A DNA stretch of 64,000 bases, from assembly GCA_002753185.1 (NCBI GenBank), contig PDZX01000006.1:35759-99758 (forward strand). Reading direction: 5' to 3'. The DNA comes from Magnetococcales bacterium WMHbin3 (GTDB taxonomy: Bacteria > Pseudomonadota > Magnetococcia > Magnetococcales > Magnetaquicoccaceae). The position numbers and the translations under genes are program-made. A model generated the notes under the pieces. That model saw only the letters and a list, made by a program, of their open reading frames with translations. It had not been told where the DNA came from and ran no database searches. Position 1 is the first letter of the stretch; each line of letters starts with the position of its first letter. Of the stretch, positions 48,901 to 58,475 are shown one piece after another.

Positions 48901-49503
48901 ATGGGTAAACATAAAGAATCCAATGAGATGGATGCATCGGTCGCGACCGGGGAAGGGGTTCGAGAAGAGTCCGCAGTTGCCGAAGGTGGGGAACCAACAC
49001 CAGGCCCCGAAGAGCGGATCAAGACTTTGGAGCAGGCGTTGGCGCAAGAAGTGGAACGATCCGAGGCAAGGCGCAAGGAGTATTTGAGCGCCCTGGCGGA
49101 CATGGACAACCATCGCAAGCGCAACGAACGGGAAATGGACAAGGTCCGGAAATTCGCCTTGACAGGGTTTGCCAGGGATCTGCTCACCCTGGCCGACAAT
49201 GTGGACCGGGCGTTGAACGCCATACGCGCCAATCTGACCGGCGGCGAGGAACATTCCCCTCTGCTGAAATCATTGATACAAGGCGTCGAGTTGATGGAAA
49301 AAGAGCTGTCGCAAACCTTTGCCAGGCATGGTATCGAGAAGATCGTGGCCCTGAATCGACCATTCGATCCGAATCTGCATCAGGCCATCACCCAAGTGGA
49401 TGACTCCGAAGCCGAACCTGGGAGCGTTGTCCAGGAACTGCAAACGGGTTATCTTCTCAATGGGCGGTTGTTGCGTCCGACCCTGGTGAACATCGCCAAA
49501 TGA
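48901..49503 (+). CDS. grpE: Nucleotide-exchange factor GrpE
   Basis: 200 residues. Long N-terminal coiled coil (about 35-85), then the family core: RKRNEREMD, LLTLADNVDRAL, GVELMEKEL, GIEKIVALNRPFDPNLHQAI and a C-terminal beta head ending LNGRLLRPTLVNIAK. Releases ADP from DnaK. GGAGAGG before ATG 48901; ATG 48889 is four codons upstream. Gene order dnaK-grpE is unusual. Confidence 0.95.
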   Translation: MGKHKESNEMDASVATGEGVREESAVAEGGEPTPGPEERIKTLEQALAQEVERSEARRKEYLSALADMDNHRKRNEREMDKVRKFALTGFARDLLTLADNVDRALNAIRANLTGGEEHSPLLKSLIQGVELMEKELSQTFARHGIEKIVALNRPFDPNLHQAITQVDDSEAEPGSVVQELQTGYLLNGRLLRPTLVNIAK

Positions 49504-49507
49504 ATGA

Positions 49508-49542
49508 AACCCCCGCCTTCGCGCCACGAATGCGGGGGTTTT
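49508..49542. terminator. Bidirectional terminator between grpE and J-protein gene
   Basis: AACCCCCGC/GCGGGGGTT stem with a 15-base loop; TTTTCTT follows on the plus side and AAA precedes on the minus side, so it can serve both convergent genes. Confidence 0.85.
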
Positions 49543-49564
49543 CTTGGCTGTGTCTTGCCTGCCT

Positions 49565-50521
49565 TCAGTGCATCAAACCGGCCCTGGGATCAAAGGGCAT
49601 CTCTTTTTCCATCTTGCGGTAGAAATCCTTTTGGGATTCCGTTGTCGGCGTGGGCACGACCACGTTCAAAATCACATATTGCGCGCCGGCTGGGGATCCC
49701 GGCAATCCGCGACCCGCCAAGGCCAATTTCTTGCCGGACTGGCACCCTTCCGGGATCTTGACACGAACCGTTCCCCCCAGTGTCGGGACCAGTACCGTGG
49801 CGCCCAGGGCAGCCTCCCATGGCGTGATGGGCAATTCGAGGTGGATATCCTTTCCCTCCACGCGGAACTGTCGGTGCGGCTGAATCCGGATCCGAAGATG
49901 GAGATCCTCCATGGGAGCAGCGCCATCGCCCCGCCTGGCGCCCAGGTGGATCGTCTGTCCGTCGGTGACACCTGCCGGGATGGAAACCTCGATGCGCTTG
50001 TTCCCCCCTCCGGGGGAGATGACATCGAACCGGCGTTTGCACCCGGAGAACGCCTCTTCCAGGGTGAGATTCACCTCGTGGGCGGACGGTTGGTCGAAAC
50101 CGCGCGAGCATGCCGACGCGCCTGCGCCGCCATTGCCCGGAAAACCCGCAAACCAGGCGCCGTAACCCTTGCCGCCACTCCGTTCCCCGAAAAAACCATT
50201 GAACAGTTCTTCCAGGTCGATGGACGATCCACCCCGTTGGAACTTGAAACCGGATGTGTTTTCATATCCCGGTTGGCCGGGAAAGGGTGCGCCGTTCTTC
50301 CAACAGTCGTAGAACTGATCATATTCCGAGCGTTTTTTTTCGTCACCAAGCACCTCGTAAGCCGCTGAGATCTCCTTGAAACGGGCCTCGCTGCCCGGTG
50401 ATTTGTTGACGTCCGGATGAAAATCACGGGCGAGTTTGCGGAACGCCCGCTTGATCTCATCCTGGCTGGCGTTCCTGTCAACCCCAAGGGGCTTGTAGAA
50501 ATCCGTAAACTCGGCGCTCAT
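49565..50521 (-). CDS. CbpA-like J-domain chaperone
   Basis: 318 residues. J domain with DFHPD (HPD motif) and GSEARFKEISAAYEVLGD, a Gly/Phe-rich segment, then the two C-terminal DnaJ beta domains. The four-repeat zinc-finger of DnaJ is absent, so it is CbpA/DjlA-like class B. Works with DnaK nearby. The only J protein in the window. Confidence 0.9.
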   Translation of the reverse strand: MSAEFTDFYKPLGVDRNASQDEIKRAFRKLARDFHPDVNKSPGSEARFKEISAAYEVLGDEKKRSEYDQFYDCWKNGAPFPGQPGYENTSGFKFQRGGSSIDLEELFNGFFGERSGGKGYGAWFAGFPGNGGAGASACSRGFDQPSAHEVNLTLEEAFSGCKRRFDVISPGGGNKRIEVSIPAGVTDGQTIHLGARRGDGAAPMEDLHLRIRIQPHRQFRVEGKDIHLELPITPWEAALGATVLVPTLGGTVRVKIPEGCQSGKKLALAGRGLPGSPAGAQYVILNVVVPTPTTESQKDFYRKMEKEMPFDPRAGLMH

Positions 50522-50557
50522 GGGACTCTCCTGTTTTTCGTCGGAAACCTCATGCCG

Positions 50558-51478
50558 TCAAAACCCGGCCGAGGCGGGCCAAAAACCCGATCTTTGCACA
50601 AAAATGTGGCGATGCTCCAGTTCCAGCAGCCGACGTATCCGTTCCTCCGTTGCCGGATGGGTGCGCAGCCAGCCCGGTTCCTGCGGATGCCCCAACGGGA
50701 AAAGGAGTCGATCCAGGAGTGTTCGGGCAAACGGAGATTCGATACGACGCAACGCACTGGCGAGCGCGCGCGGGTTGCCGGTCAGGTCGGCGGCGTCCAG
50801 ATCGGCGGCGAACTCGCGGGTACGGGAGATGGACAGTTGCAGCAAGGCGCTCAGCGTGGGGGCCGTCACGAGCAGCAACAGAATCGGCAGGACGCCGCGC
50901 CCCTCCGCGAGCAAAAACGGCAGCAGGAGCAGCAACAGGATCTGTCCCAGGGTGGCCAGCATCAGGGTCAGACGGCGGAAGAGATCCGCCAGCGCCATCA
51001 CCTGCGTGTCGCCATTCTTGATGTGGCTGATTTCATGGGCCAATACGGCTTGCAGTTCGTGGGGGTCGAGCCTGCGCAGCAGTCCGTCCGAAATCGCCAC
51101 CGCAGATTCTCCTCTGGAAGCGACAGCGATGGCATTGGGAATTGGGGTTGGCAAGTAATAAAGCCGTGGAATCGTCTCCAGATGGGCACGCCGGGTCAGG
51201 TAAACCACCATCCGGTGAAGATCGGGCCACACGCTCGGATCGATACGACGCGCTCCCGCCAGGCGCAGGGTCAGGGAAGGGGCCATGCCTGGCGCGAAGA
51301 GATTGACCAGCAGAGAGACGCCCAGGCTCCACCACACCCCTTCCTCTCCCGCCAGTGTCCATCCCACCAGGGAGAGCAGACCGGTCATGCCGGCAAGCGC
51401 GGCGAGCGTCTGCACGAGATTGCCCGCCTTGCGCGAAAGAACCTGTTCCGGATCGATGGCATAGGGATTTGGAATCAT
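50558..51478 (-). CDS. M48 zinc metalloprotease, HtpX-like
   Basis: 306 residues. Membrane helices near the N-terminus, zinc site HEISH with a later Glu in REFAADLDAADL. Degrades misfolded membrane proteins in stress. AAGGAGG seven bases before ATG 51478. Fits the stress-protein neighbourhood. Confidence 0.88.
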   Translation of the reverse strand: MIPNPYAIDPEQVLSRKAGNLVQTLAALAGMTGLLSLVGWTLAGEEGVWWSLGVSLLVNLFAPGMAPSLTLRLAGARRIDPSVWPDLHRMVVYLTRRAHLETIPRLYYLPTPIPNAIAVASRGESAVAISDGLLRRLDPHELQAVLAHEISHIKNGDTQVMALADLFRRLTLMLATLGQILLLLLLPFLLAEGRGVLPILLLLVTAPTLSALLQLSISRTREFAADLDAADLTGNPRALASALRRIESPFARTLLDRLLFPLGHPQEPGWLRTHPATEERIRRLLELEHRHIFVQRSGFWPASAGF

Positions 51479-51525
51479 GGCAAGCCTCCTTTCGAGCATC
51501 GATATGGTCATGCGCGCGTGTCATT

Positions 51526-53172
51526 TCAAGAGGTGGCAGGGTAAAGAATTTCCCGAATCGCCTGAATCAGGCGCTCCTTGCGGATGGGTTTGGTCAGATG
51601 ATGATCACAGCCCGCTTCCAGGCTGCGTTCACGGTGATCGCGCATGGCATGGGCCGTCAATGCCACAATCGGGGTGCGGGGCTGTCCGTTGTTCTGTTCC
51701 CAGTTCCGGATCGCCCTGGCTGCGGCATAGCCGTCCATGACCGGCATTTCCACATCCAGCAGGACCAGATCGTACCGTTCGTTGGTGAATTGCAGGAATG
51801 CCTCGGCCCCATCCTTGACCGCATCGGTTCGCCAGGGGGTGTCCTTAAGGAAAGCCTTCAGGATCATTCTGTTGGCTGGTTCGTCCTCGGCCAGGAGAAT
51901 CCGCGCTGCCCGATCCTCGTGTCGGGGTGTTGCCGTTGGTCCTTGAGCGGATTTGGCCTCGGCGAGTTGCAGCGAGGCTTGGGCCTTGACTGGAAGCGTG
52001 AACTGAAATGTGCTGCCCTTGCCAAGCGTGCTTTCCACCCGAATTCGGCCGCCCATTTTTTCCACCAACTGACGGCAGATGGTCAAACCAAGCCCAGTTC
52101 CGCCCGTTTTGCGGCCTGACCCTGAGTCGATCTGCACATAAGGGGAGAAGATGATCTCCAGACGGTCCTGGGGAATGCCACCTCCCGTATCCGTCACGCT
52201 CACCAGGAGTTCCTGTCCCTGACGCGCCGCATGTAGCCGAACACCGCCGGTTTCTGTAAACTTGATGGCATTGCCAAGCAGGTTGAGCAGGATCTGCCGC
52301 AACCGGTCCTGGTCTCCCAGTATCGTGGTTGGCACATCGTCGTCCACCTGCCAATCCAGTTGCAGGTGTTTGTCCTTGGCACGCAAGGCCAGTATTCCCA
52401 CTGTCTCGGCAATCAGACCGCGCACCGCGAGAGGCACGTCTTCCAATTCGAATTGACCCGCCTCGATTTTGGAGAGGTCCAGAATGTCATTGATCAGGCC
52501 GAGCAGTCCCTCGCAGGCCTGGTTGATCGTGGCCACGTACTCATGTTGACGTTCGTCGAGCCGTGAATCGGCCAGCAAGGCGCCAAGCCCGGAAATCACA
52601 TGAATGGGCGTGCGGATCTCGTGGCTCATGGAGGCCAGAAAAAAGCTCTTGCTCCGGTTGGCGGATTCCGCCAGTTCCACCATGTTGCGGCTTTGATCGC
52701 GAATGACCTTCTCGCGGGTCGCCACGAAGCTTTCGAAAGTCACCAGTCCCAGTTTGTCGATCATCTGATTGATGCTGATCACTGCCTTGGTCAGCAACTC
52801 CCGGTCGTCGGCAAAGGACTCTTGCAGCACTGGCAGCAGGGCATCCTTGAGGGAAAAAACGAACATGGCCGTTTCCGTGGGCGTGAATCCCTGCTTGGCG
52901 CGCGATGCGCTGATGTTTTGCAGGAATTGCTGGGCTTCCCGGAGTTCCCGGCGGTGGATCTCCATCTCACTGTCCTCCTGAAACGCCACCAACAGCGATT
53001 CGAACAGGCCGGCAATCTGGGCTTGCAACTGCTCGGTCCGCATTCGATCCAAGGTCGGATTGTTAGGCAGGGCAAGAACATTGCTTATCCATGTTGCCAT
53101 TATTTTTTCTTTATTGTTTTTCGAAATTTGATGCAAATGCAAGTAAAATTCTCGATATTGCGTCATGATCAT
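51526..53172 (-). CDS. Hybrid histidine kinase with RsbRD-type sensor
   Basis: 548 residues, cytoplasmic. N-terminal RsbRD-like helical domain (SKNNKEKIMATWISNVL), then HisKA MSHEIRTPIH, HATPase (N box NLLGNAIKFT, VTDTGGGIP, GGTGLGLTI) and receiver (VLLDVEMPVMDG). Stimulus unknown. ATG 53172 has GGAG eight bases ahead. Companion signalling genes are absent locally. Confidence 0.9.
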   Translation of the reverse strand: MIMTQYREFYLHLHQISKNNKEKIMATWISNVLALPNNPTLDRMRTEQLQAQIAGLFESLLVAFQEDSEMEIHRRELREAQQFLQNISASRAKQGFTPTETAMFVFSLKDALLPVLQESFADDRELLTKAVISINQMIDKLGLVTFESFVATREKVIRDQSRNMVELAESANRSKSFFLASMSHEIRTPIHVISGLGALLADSRLDERQHEYVATINQACEGLLGLINDILDLSKIEAGQFELEDVPLAVRGLIAETVGILALRAKDKHLQLDWQVDDDVPTTILGDQDRLRQILLNLLGNAIKFTETGGVRLHAARQGQELLVSVTDTGGGIPQDRLEIIFSPYVQIDSGSGRKTGGTGLGLTICRQLVEKMGGRIRVESTLGKGSTFQFTLPVKAQASLQLAEAKSAQGPTATPRHEDRAARILLAEDEPANRMILKAFLKDTPWRTDAVKDGAEAFLQFTNERYDLVLLDVEMPVMDGYAAARAIRNWEQNNGQPRTPIVALTAHAMRDHRERSLEAGCDHHLTKPIRKERLIQAIREILYPATS

Positions 53173-53375
53173 CTGAGTTCTCCATAGCAAGCATGGCAAA
53201 GTCAAAGCTTTTGGAGAATCAATTAGGCATCCTGGCTGGAACACGCAAGGGGAGACAGAAATTTTAAGATAATCAGAACAAGCTTGACATTCCAAGCAAA
53301 ATCGAAAAACCTGGGCCTGCCTGGCGCAATAGACACGCATCTCTCACATTCAACCAATACACAATCCATATTTAC

Positions 53376-53588
53376 ATGAATCAAACGAATTTCTGGGACG
53401 AGGTGATTCTGGCGACGATTTTCGCCTTCTGCGTGGTGTATATCGCGCGGCGCATCAAGCGGATGTTCTTCGACACGACCTCGGCCTGTCAGGGGTGCCG
53501 TGGCGGGGGATCCGGCTGCGGAAAGCGGACGGGGGGTGCTGAAACAACCGTGTCATTCGTGCGCGACAGGCCGCCTCAGAACAAATAA
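53376..53588 (+). CDS. FeoB-associated Cys-rich membrane protein
   Basis: 70 residues. One membrane helix (about 9-27) and a Cys-rich tail CQGCRGGGSGC as in FeoB-associated proteins of proteobacteria. Function unclear; may help ferrous iron uptake. Not near feoB (6.6 kb away). Its 3' end overlaps the pseudopilin gene by 13 bp. Confidence 0.75.
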   Translation: MNQTNFWDEVILATIFAFCVVYIARRIKRMFFDTTSACQGCRGGGSGCGKRTGGAETTVSFVRDRPPQNK

Positions 53589-54349
53589 ACCCCGCCGCAG
53601 TCGCTGTTGCGGCTCAGGAGGTTCCAGTATTCGACCATTCTGGCGCCGGGAGCAGCGGCAGCACATTGCCGGGGACCCCCTTCCGGGGTGGCGAGATAGG
53701 CATGGCCGATGAGCAGAAATCCGTGCGCCGGGTCGCCGTCATCCCCCTTGCGATCCAGCTCGGCCATCACCTCCACCGGCACGAACGGCCCGGTGGTCAA
53801 CTGGTTGCGCGCAATGCCCCCCTTGTAGTTGGCCGGATTGCCCGGATCGGCATGATAGTGCTGACGATCGTGGGCCAAGACCAGCCCGCCGTTGAAGGCA
53901 TTGACCAGACAGGTCCCAGGGGCGCAGGACCAGGGGCCGGCAACCCCGGCGGGATTGCCGTCGTAAGCCCCGGTGAGGAAGCCGGCCTTGGAGAGGTGTT
54001 CCCAAACCGCCGCGATCTCCGTGGCGCGCGCGCGCCCGCCGTCCTGGCTGGCAACATCCGGATCCCCGCCCACCCGGCCATTGCCGTCGCCGTTGACCCG
54101 CGCGCCGGGGATGTTGCGGGTGGCCAGGGCGTAATCCCCCGGCAAGGCGTGAAACCGATCGGAAAAACCCAGAATCGCCGCCCGCGTGGCCGCTCCCTGA
54201 TCCATCAGGTGATGGACACGGGCATTGCTCACCATCTCCTGCCCCTTGAGGATCCCCCCCAACAACAGGCCGATGATCACCACCACGATGGCAATCTCAA
54301 TCAGGGTGAAACCCGCCGCACGCCTCGTTTTCCCGTTTGCCGCCCGCAC
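53576..54349 (-). CDS. Type II/IV pseudopilin-like protein, copy 2
   Basis: 257 residues. Prepilin peptidase site AGFTLIEIAI (cleaved after Gly, Glu at +5), one hydrophobic helix, then a globular part with several Cys. Highly similar to the gene directly upstream: ILGFSDRFHALPGD, VAELDRK-type segments (VMAELDRKGDDGDPA) and the DCGGVYLF C-terminus. GTG 54349 with GAGGGAG is the start. A minor pilin of a type II secretion or type IV pilus assembly; partners are not in the window. Confidence 0.85.
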   Translation of the reverse strand: MRAANGKTRRAAGFTLIEIAIVVVIIGLLLGGILKGQEMVSNARVHHLMDQGAATRAAILGFSDRFHALPGDYALATRNIPGARVNGDGNGRVGGDPDVASQDGGRARATEIAAVWEHLSKAGFLTGAYDGNPAGVAGPWSCAPGTCLVNAFNGGLVLAHDRQHYHADPGNPANYKGGIARNQLTTGPFVPVEVMAELDRKGDDGDPAHGFLLIGHAYLATPEGGPRQCAAAAPGARMVEYWNLLSRNSDCGGVYLF

Positions 54350-54374
54350 CCCGGTCTCCCTCGTCGCCGCTGTT

Positions 54375-55184
54375 TCAGAAGAGAAAAATCCCGCCGCAAT
54401 CGGGATTCTTGCCACCGATATTCCAGGAGACGATGTTGGTGGTGGTATTGACATCGTTGGCGCAGGCATTGATGCGGGTCATGCCCGCCGCCCCCCGGCC
54501 AGCGACGAAGAAATCCGCAATGCGAAACGATCCGGCCGCCGGATCACCGTCGTCGATCTTGCGATCCAGTTCGGCGATCACCTCCACCGGAATGTTGCGC
54601 CCGCTGGACAACTGGTTGGTAGCCCCGTCGTCGCGCGGGTCCTCGAAGTCGTTGGTGAACTGCTGATGGTTGAAAAACAACAGCATCCCCCCATTGTAGG
54701 GATTGGTGGGACAGGTGGATGCGCGACAGTTGAACTCCGCCTCGTCCACCCCTTCCCCCTTGCCGTCGAAGCTCCCGGCCAGGAAACCGGCGGCCGACAG
54801 ATGCCGCCAGGCGAAGGCCAGTTCATCGGCCCGCTTGCAACCGGAGTGGGGATCCTCCGCCAGTTCGGGCGGGCCGCCGATGCGGTTGTTGCCGTCGCCG
54901 TTGCCCGGCCCCCGCTTGCCCGCCGCGCCCGCGCAACGGTCGGCGAGATTCGCCAAACCCGGCAGGTTGGCGGAGGCATTGGGAGAATCCCCCGGCAGGG
55001 CATGAAAACGGTCGCTGAAGCCCAGGATCGCCGCCTTGACCGCGCTCCCCTGATTGGCCAGGCCGTGCATCCGGGCGCCGCGAATCATCTCATGCGCCGT
55101 CAGGATCCCGCCCAGCAGCAACCCGATGATCACCACCACGATGGCGATTTCGATCAGGGTGAAGCCTGCTTCCTTTCTGGTCAT
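54375..55184 (-). CDS. Type II/IV pseudopilin-like protein, copy 1
   Basis: 269 residues. Leader AGFTLIEIAI, helix, ILGFSDRFHALPGD, VIAELDRKIDDGDPA, DCGGIFLF ending. Paralogue of the downstream gene, 25 bp away, by tandem duplication. GGAGAG precedes the ATG. Probably exported and incorporated in a pseudopilus. Confidence 0.86.
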   Translation of the reverse strand: MTRKEAGFTLIEIAIVVVIIGLLLGGILTAHEMIRGARMHGLANQGSAVKAAILGFSDRFHALPGDSPNASANLPGLANLADRCAGAAGKRGPGNGDGNNRIGGPPELAEDPHSGCKRADELAFAWRHLSAAGFLAGSFDGKGEGVDEAEFNCRASTCPTNPYNGGMLLFFNHQQFTNDFEDPRDDGATNQLSSGRNIPVEVIAELDRKIDDGDPAAGSFRIADFFVAGRGAAGMTRINACANDVNTTTNIVSWNIGGKNPDCGGIFLF

Positions 55185-55245
55185 GGATCACTCTCCGGGT
55201 TCGAATGGCACAATCGAAAACAATAGCAAATACGATGGCTCCAGG

Positions 55246-55935
55246 TCAAGGCGCGGCCCGGGGCGCCAGGGCGCGCCCGCGTTCCGCGAGAAAGCGGCGC
55301 TCGGCCGGATCGGTGACGCGCCCGCCGACGAGGAGCGCGTCCAATGCCGCGCGCGCGCCGTCGATGTCGCCCATCTCCTCCAGGATGCTCCACTCCAACT
55401 GCCAGGCCCAGGAGGGCACGCGTCCCGGCGTGACGCCGTCCGCCAGGGCGCGGGCGTAACGCAGGGCCAGGGGCAGGTCGCGCAGGCGATGTCTAGCCAC
55501 CACCACGGCGTGGGCCAGCCAGGGCCAGCGACGATCGGGATCGGCCTGGAACTGGCGATGGACGAACGCGGCGAAGGCGCGCTGATTGGCCTCCGCCGGG
55601 ATGTCGCCATACAGCCGGATCGCCGCCATCAGGGGATATTGGCCGCGCGGATCCAGTTCCAGAATGCGGGTCAGCCACGTCTCCACCCGTTCCCGGTCCA
55701 GGTCGCGCAGGGCCAGGCTCACCCCGGACTGGTAGTCGAAGGCTTGCAGCCAGAGCATCAGAATTTTGGCCAGGGTCTCCGGCTCGCCCAGGCAAGCCGC
55801 TTGCATGACCTTCCCGGAGGGGGGCGCGGGGAGCACCTGAGCCAGGGCGCGCGGCGGGGATTGCAGTGCCGTCAGGGTGATGTGCAGCGCCAGGCCCGTG
55901 ATCGCCAGTCCGGCGGCGGCGCGTTTGCCGTTCAT
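55246..55935 (-). CDS. Exported helical-repeat (TPR-like) protein
   Basis: 229 residues. Signal peptide to about 35 (ALAQV), then helical pairs (PETLAKILMLWLQAF, VETWLTRILELDPRG, LPLALRYARALADG, DIDGARAALDALL) like tetratricopeptide repeats. No named family. Start ATG overlaps the permease stop (ATATGA). Part of the 58312-53576 minus-strand run. Confidence 0.65.
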   Translation of the reverse strand: MNGKRAAAGLAITGLALHITLTALQSPPRALAQVLPAPPSGKVMQAACLGEPETLAKILMLWLQAFDYQSGVSLALRDLDRERVETWLTRILELDPRGQYPLMAAIRLYGDIPAEANQRAFAAFVHRQFQADPDRRWPWLAHAVVVARHRLRDLPLALRYARALADGVTPGRVPSWAWQLEWSILEEMGDIDGARAALDALLVGGRVTDPAERRFLAERGRALAPRAAP

Positions 55936-56714
55936 ATCCGCCGGCGCGCGAAATCGAGCAGCGCCATGCCGGTCAGCAGCAGACCAGCGGCCAGCCCCTG
56001 GGCGGCGATGAAGAAAAAATCCTCCCAGCCTCCGCTGCCATACATCAGCCATTCGGCGCGCGTGAAGCGGTGCAGGGCGGGAATCAGGTAGGTCAGAGTT
56101 ACGATAATTGAATTAACGAAAATCAGAAACGGGGAATGCACCGGCATGACCGGCCCATGCCCCACCAATTGCAACGCCTCCAACGAACGCGCCAACACAT
56201 AAAACCCACATGTCGCCACGACCGCCAATGGAACCTGACGCAATACCAAGACACTCTTCAAGGCGAATATCGCCACAATCACCTGCTCCACCCACAAGGA
56301 AAATCCCCACAACGCCACCTGCCCCACCGGAACACGCCACATCAAGGGCACGGCGAACAACAAGGCCAACAACAAAGCCACCACCCCCTGCCCCATGACC
56401 CTCCCCACCAGATGAACGCCACGCGGCCTGGGTAGGGCAAGAAATAATTCTAGTTGTTTATCGTGCAACTCCCGCATCTGACTGTTGACGGCAAACAGGG
56501 TGATCAACAATACGGCGCACAACCGCAACCAACTCCCCAATATCCCGACACCAACCTCGCGCGCCTCGATGATGGCCAACTCCCCGGCAAACCCGGAGAC
56601 CAACCACCCGACCACCATGGCCACCACCGCCAACGTCAGGAACCGGGTGCGCCGCCCCTCCAGCAGCGTCAGCCACGCCAATACCGCCAAATGACGCCCC
56701 ACTCCCCCTACCAT
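55932..56714 (-). CDS. Multi-span ABC-2-like membrane protein
   Basis: 260 residues, about six membrane helices and a cytoplasmic segment HDKQLELFLALPRPR after helix two, typical of ABC-2 permeases. No ATPase partner is adjacent. Unknown function; may export a substrate processed by the heparinase-like protein. Start overlaps the upstream stop (ATGGTAG). Confidence 0.65.
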   Translation of the reverse strand: MVGGVGRHLAVLAWLTLLEGRRTRFLTLAVVAMVVGWLVSGFAGELAIIEAREVGVGILGSWLRLCAVLLITLFAVNSQMRELHDKQLELFLALPRPRGVHLVGRVMGQGVVALLLALLFAVPLMWRVPVGQVALWGFSLWVEQVIVAIFALKSVLVLRQVPLAVVATCGFYVLARSLEALQLVGHGPVMPVHSPFLIFVNSIIVTLTYLIPALHRFTRAEWLMYGSGGWEDFFFIAAQGLAAGLLLTGMALLDFARRRI

Positions 56715-58312
56715 CGAAAAATCACCCGCGCCTCCGCCCCCTGGAAACCCACCTCCAGACACTGGGCCGGCACGCTCGCTCCCCGGCGCGCATGATGGGG
56801 ATGGGCGATCACTCCGCCATCGCCAACGGCAACCTCCCAGGTCACCCGGCGGCCATCAGGCAGGGTCAACACCCCGGCGCGACCGTCCGCTTCCGCCTGG
56901 CAACGCAACGCGGGATGAAAATGATAACGGGCCAGCGCCTCACGGAATGCCCCCGCGACACGGTCCTCGATACACAACTCCCGCTCGCCGAATCGCCATT
57001 GCCGCCAATGGACCGGACCGCCGAAGCCAAGACGCCCGCAACCGTCATGCCCGCACGCCAACACCAGACTCTCCCCCTCCTCCGCCATCCGCAAGCCGAG
57101 CGGCCCCACCCGGCGCCACCGCCATCCCCCCGGCCCCGGACAGGAACGCCCGTCGAGCGACACCGAGGAGCAGGAAACGCCATCCCCCGGACTGACCACC
57201 ACCCGCTGATTCATCAACGACCACTCGAAGGCCAGCTTCTCCCGCCCCAGGAAACGGCCCGCCCCCTCGCACCCACCCGCCGGGGGCAGACGAACCAGCA
57301 ACACCGCCTGGCCACGGCTCAGCCGCGCATAACCGCTCGCAGTCAAGGGCACCACCCCCTCCGGCATGGGCGGCAGGGCCGGCATGGCCCTGAGCCGCCG
57401 GGCATAGGCGGAGGACTCACGCAACTCCGCCACCCCCTCCGGCATCGCCTCGCCGAACACCGGCACCCCCCCGTCCGGATGACACACCATCCGCATCCAG
57501 ACCAACAGACGCCCCAGACTCTCCCGCCAATAAGCGGTCACCCGCGCCGGAATCGGGGCCTCCGGGTAGCTCCAGGCCAGATTGAGCAGATCGCACAGAT
57601 CCCGTGCCAGCAACAGGTGCGGCAACGGCGCGCAGGCCGCCTCCCCACCGTCGGCGAGAATGCGGCGCGGGATCTCCCGTTCCAGGATCGTCAATCCCCG
57701 CGTCAGCCAGCCATCCGCCTCCGGCCCCTGGAAAAAAAGCCCGGCATGCAGCAGCGCCTTGGCATTCATCAGCAGCAACCTGCCCGGCGCGCGCCAGGCC
57801 AGACGGGCGTCCAGATATCGCGCCTGCAAGGCCAGCGAGGCCAACAACGCGGGGTCGGGAGGGGCGCCGTCCAGAAACCATTGCACCCAATGGACCATCC
57901 GCGACGACAACGGCTCCGACTCCCATCCCACCCCCTCTCCGGGGGGATTCTCCGCCACCCAGCGGTTCAACACCACCTGATGCCACCCCAGCCGTCCGGC
58001 GGCCTGGCGCGCCACCAGATCGCCGAAAGCATGCAGGCGCGTCAGCCAGGCATGGCTCAGCGAAGGGTGATGCCAATCCTCGGCCCGCTGGATCTCGCAT
58101 GTCCGGTTGTCGAATCGGAACGCCACCGGTGCGAGCAACTCCGGCCTGCCCCGCACCGGCTCGTGCCAGACCCCGGTCACCGGACGCGCCTCGTGGGCGG
58201 GCCAGGCGCGCGGGTTCGCCAATAGAGATCGCGCGCGATCCCGCAACCATCCCCACATCCGGTCATGCCGCCCGGACAGGATCCCGATCCCTGCTTCTTC
58301 CGTTCTCCTCAT
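56708..58312 (-). CDS. Heparinase II/III-family protein
   Basis: 534 residues. Opening RTCEIQRAEDWHHPSLSHAW resembles the alpha/alpha toroid start of heparinase II/III-like lyases; SYPEAPIPARVTAYWRESLG and a C-terminal beta sheet (GFGGPVHWRQWRFGE) follow. Likely acts on a polysaccharide. ATG 58312; the longer frame to 58456 is not family-like. Confidence 0.7.
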   Translation of the reverse strand: MRRTEEAGIGILSGRHDRMWGWLRDRARSLLANPRAWPAHEARPVTGVWHEPVRGRPELLAPVAFRFDNRTCEIQRAEDWHHPSLSHAWLTRLHAFGDLVARQAAGRLGWHQVVLNRWVAENPPGEGVGWESEPLSSRMVHWVQWFLDGAPPDPALLASLALQARYLDARLAWRAPGRLLLMNAKALLHAGLFFQGPEADGWLTRGLTILEREIPRRILADGGEAACAPLPHLLLARDLCDLLNLAWSYPEAPIPARVTAYWRESLGRLLVWMRMVCHPDGGVPVFGEAMPEGVAELRESSAYARRLRAMPALPPMPEGVVPLTASGYARLSRGQAVLLVRLPPAGGCEGAGRFLGREKLAFEWSLMNQRVVVSPGDGVSCSSVSLDGRSCPGPGGWRWRRVGPLGLRMAEEGESLVLACGHDGCGRLGFGGPVHWRQWRFGERELCIEDRVAGAFREALARYHFHPALRCQAEADGRAGVLTLPDGRRVTWEVAVGDGGVIAHPHHARRGASVPAQCLEVGFQGAEARVIFRW

Positions 58313-58475
58313 GTCTCGCGTCCTGTCGCCAAAGTTGCGTTTGCGAACATGATATCGCTTTCTCCAGCCCAATGCACCCGATCCATGGAAAAGAACTCTT
58401 GCCCGATGGCGTCTTGGTCGATAAGAATATTCAAAAACAGACACCCTTGACCGCAAACCTTACCTTGGAGCAGCC

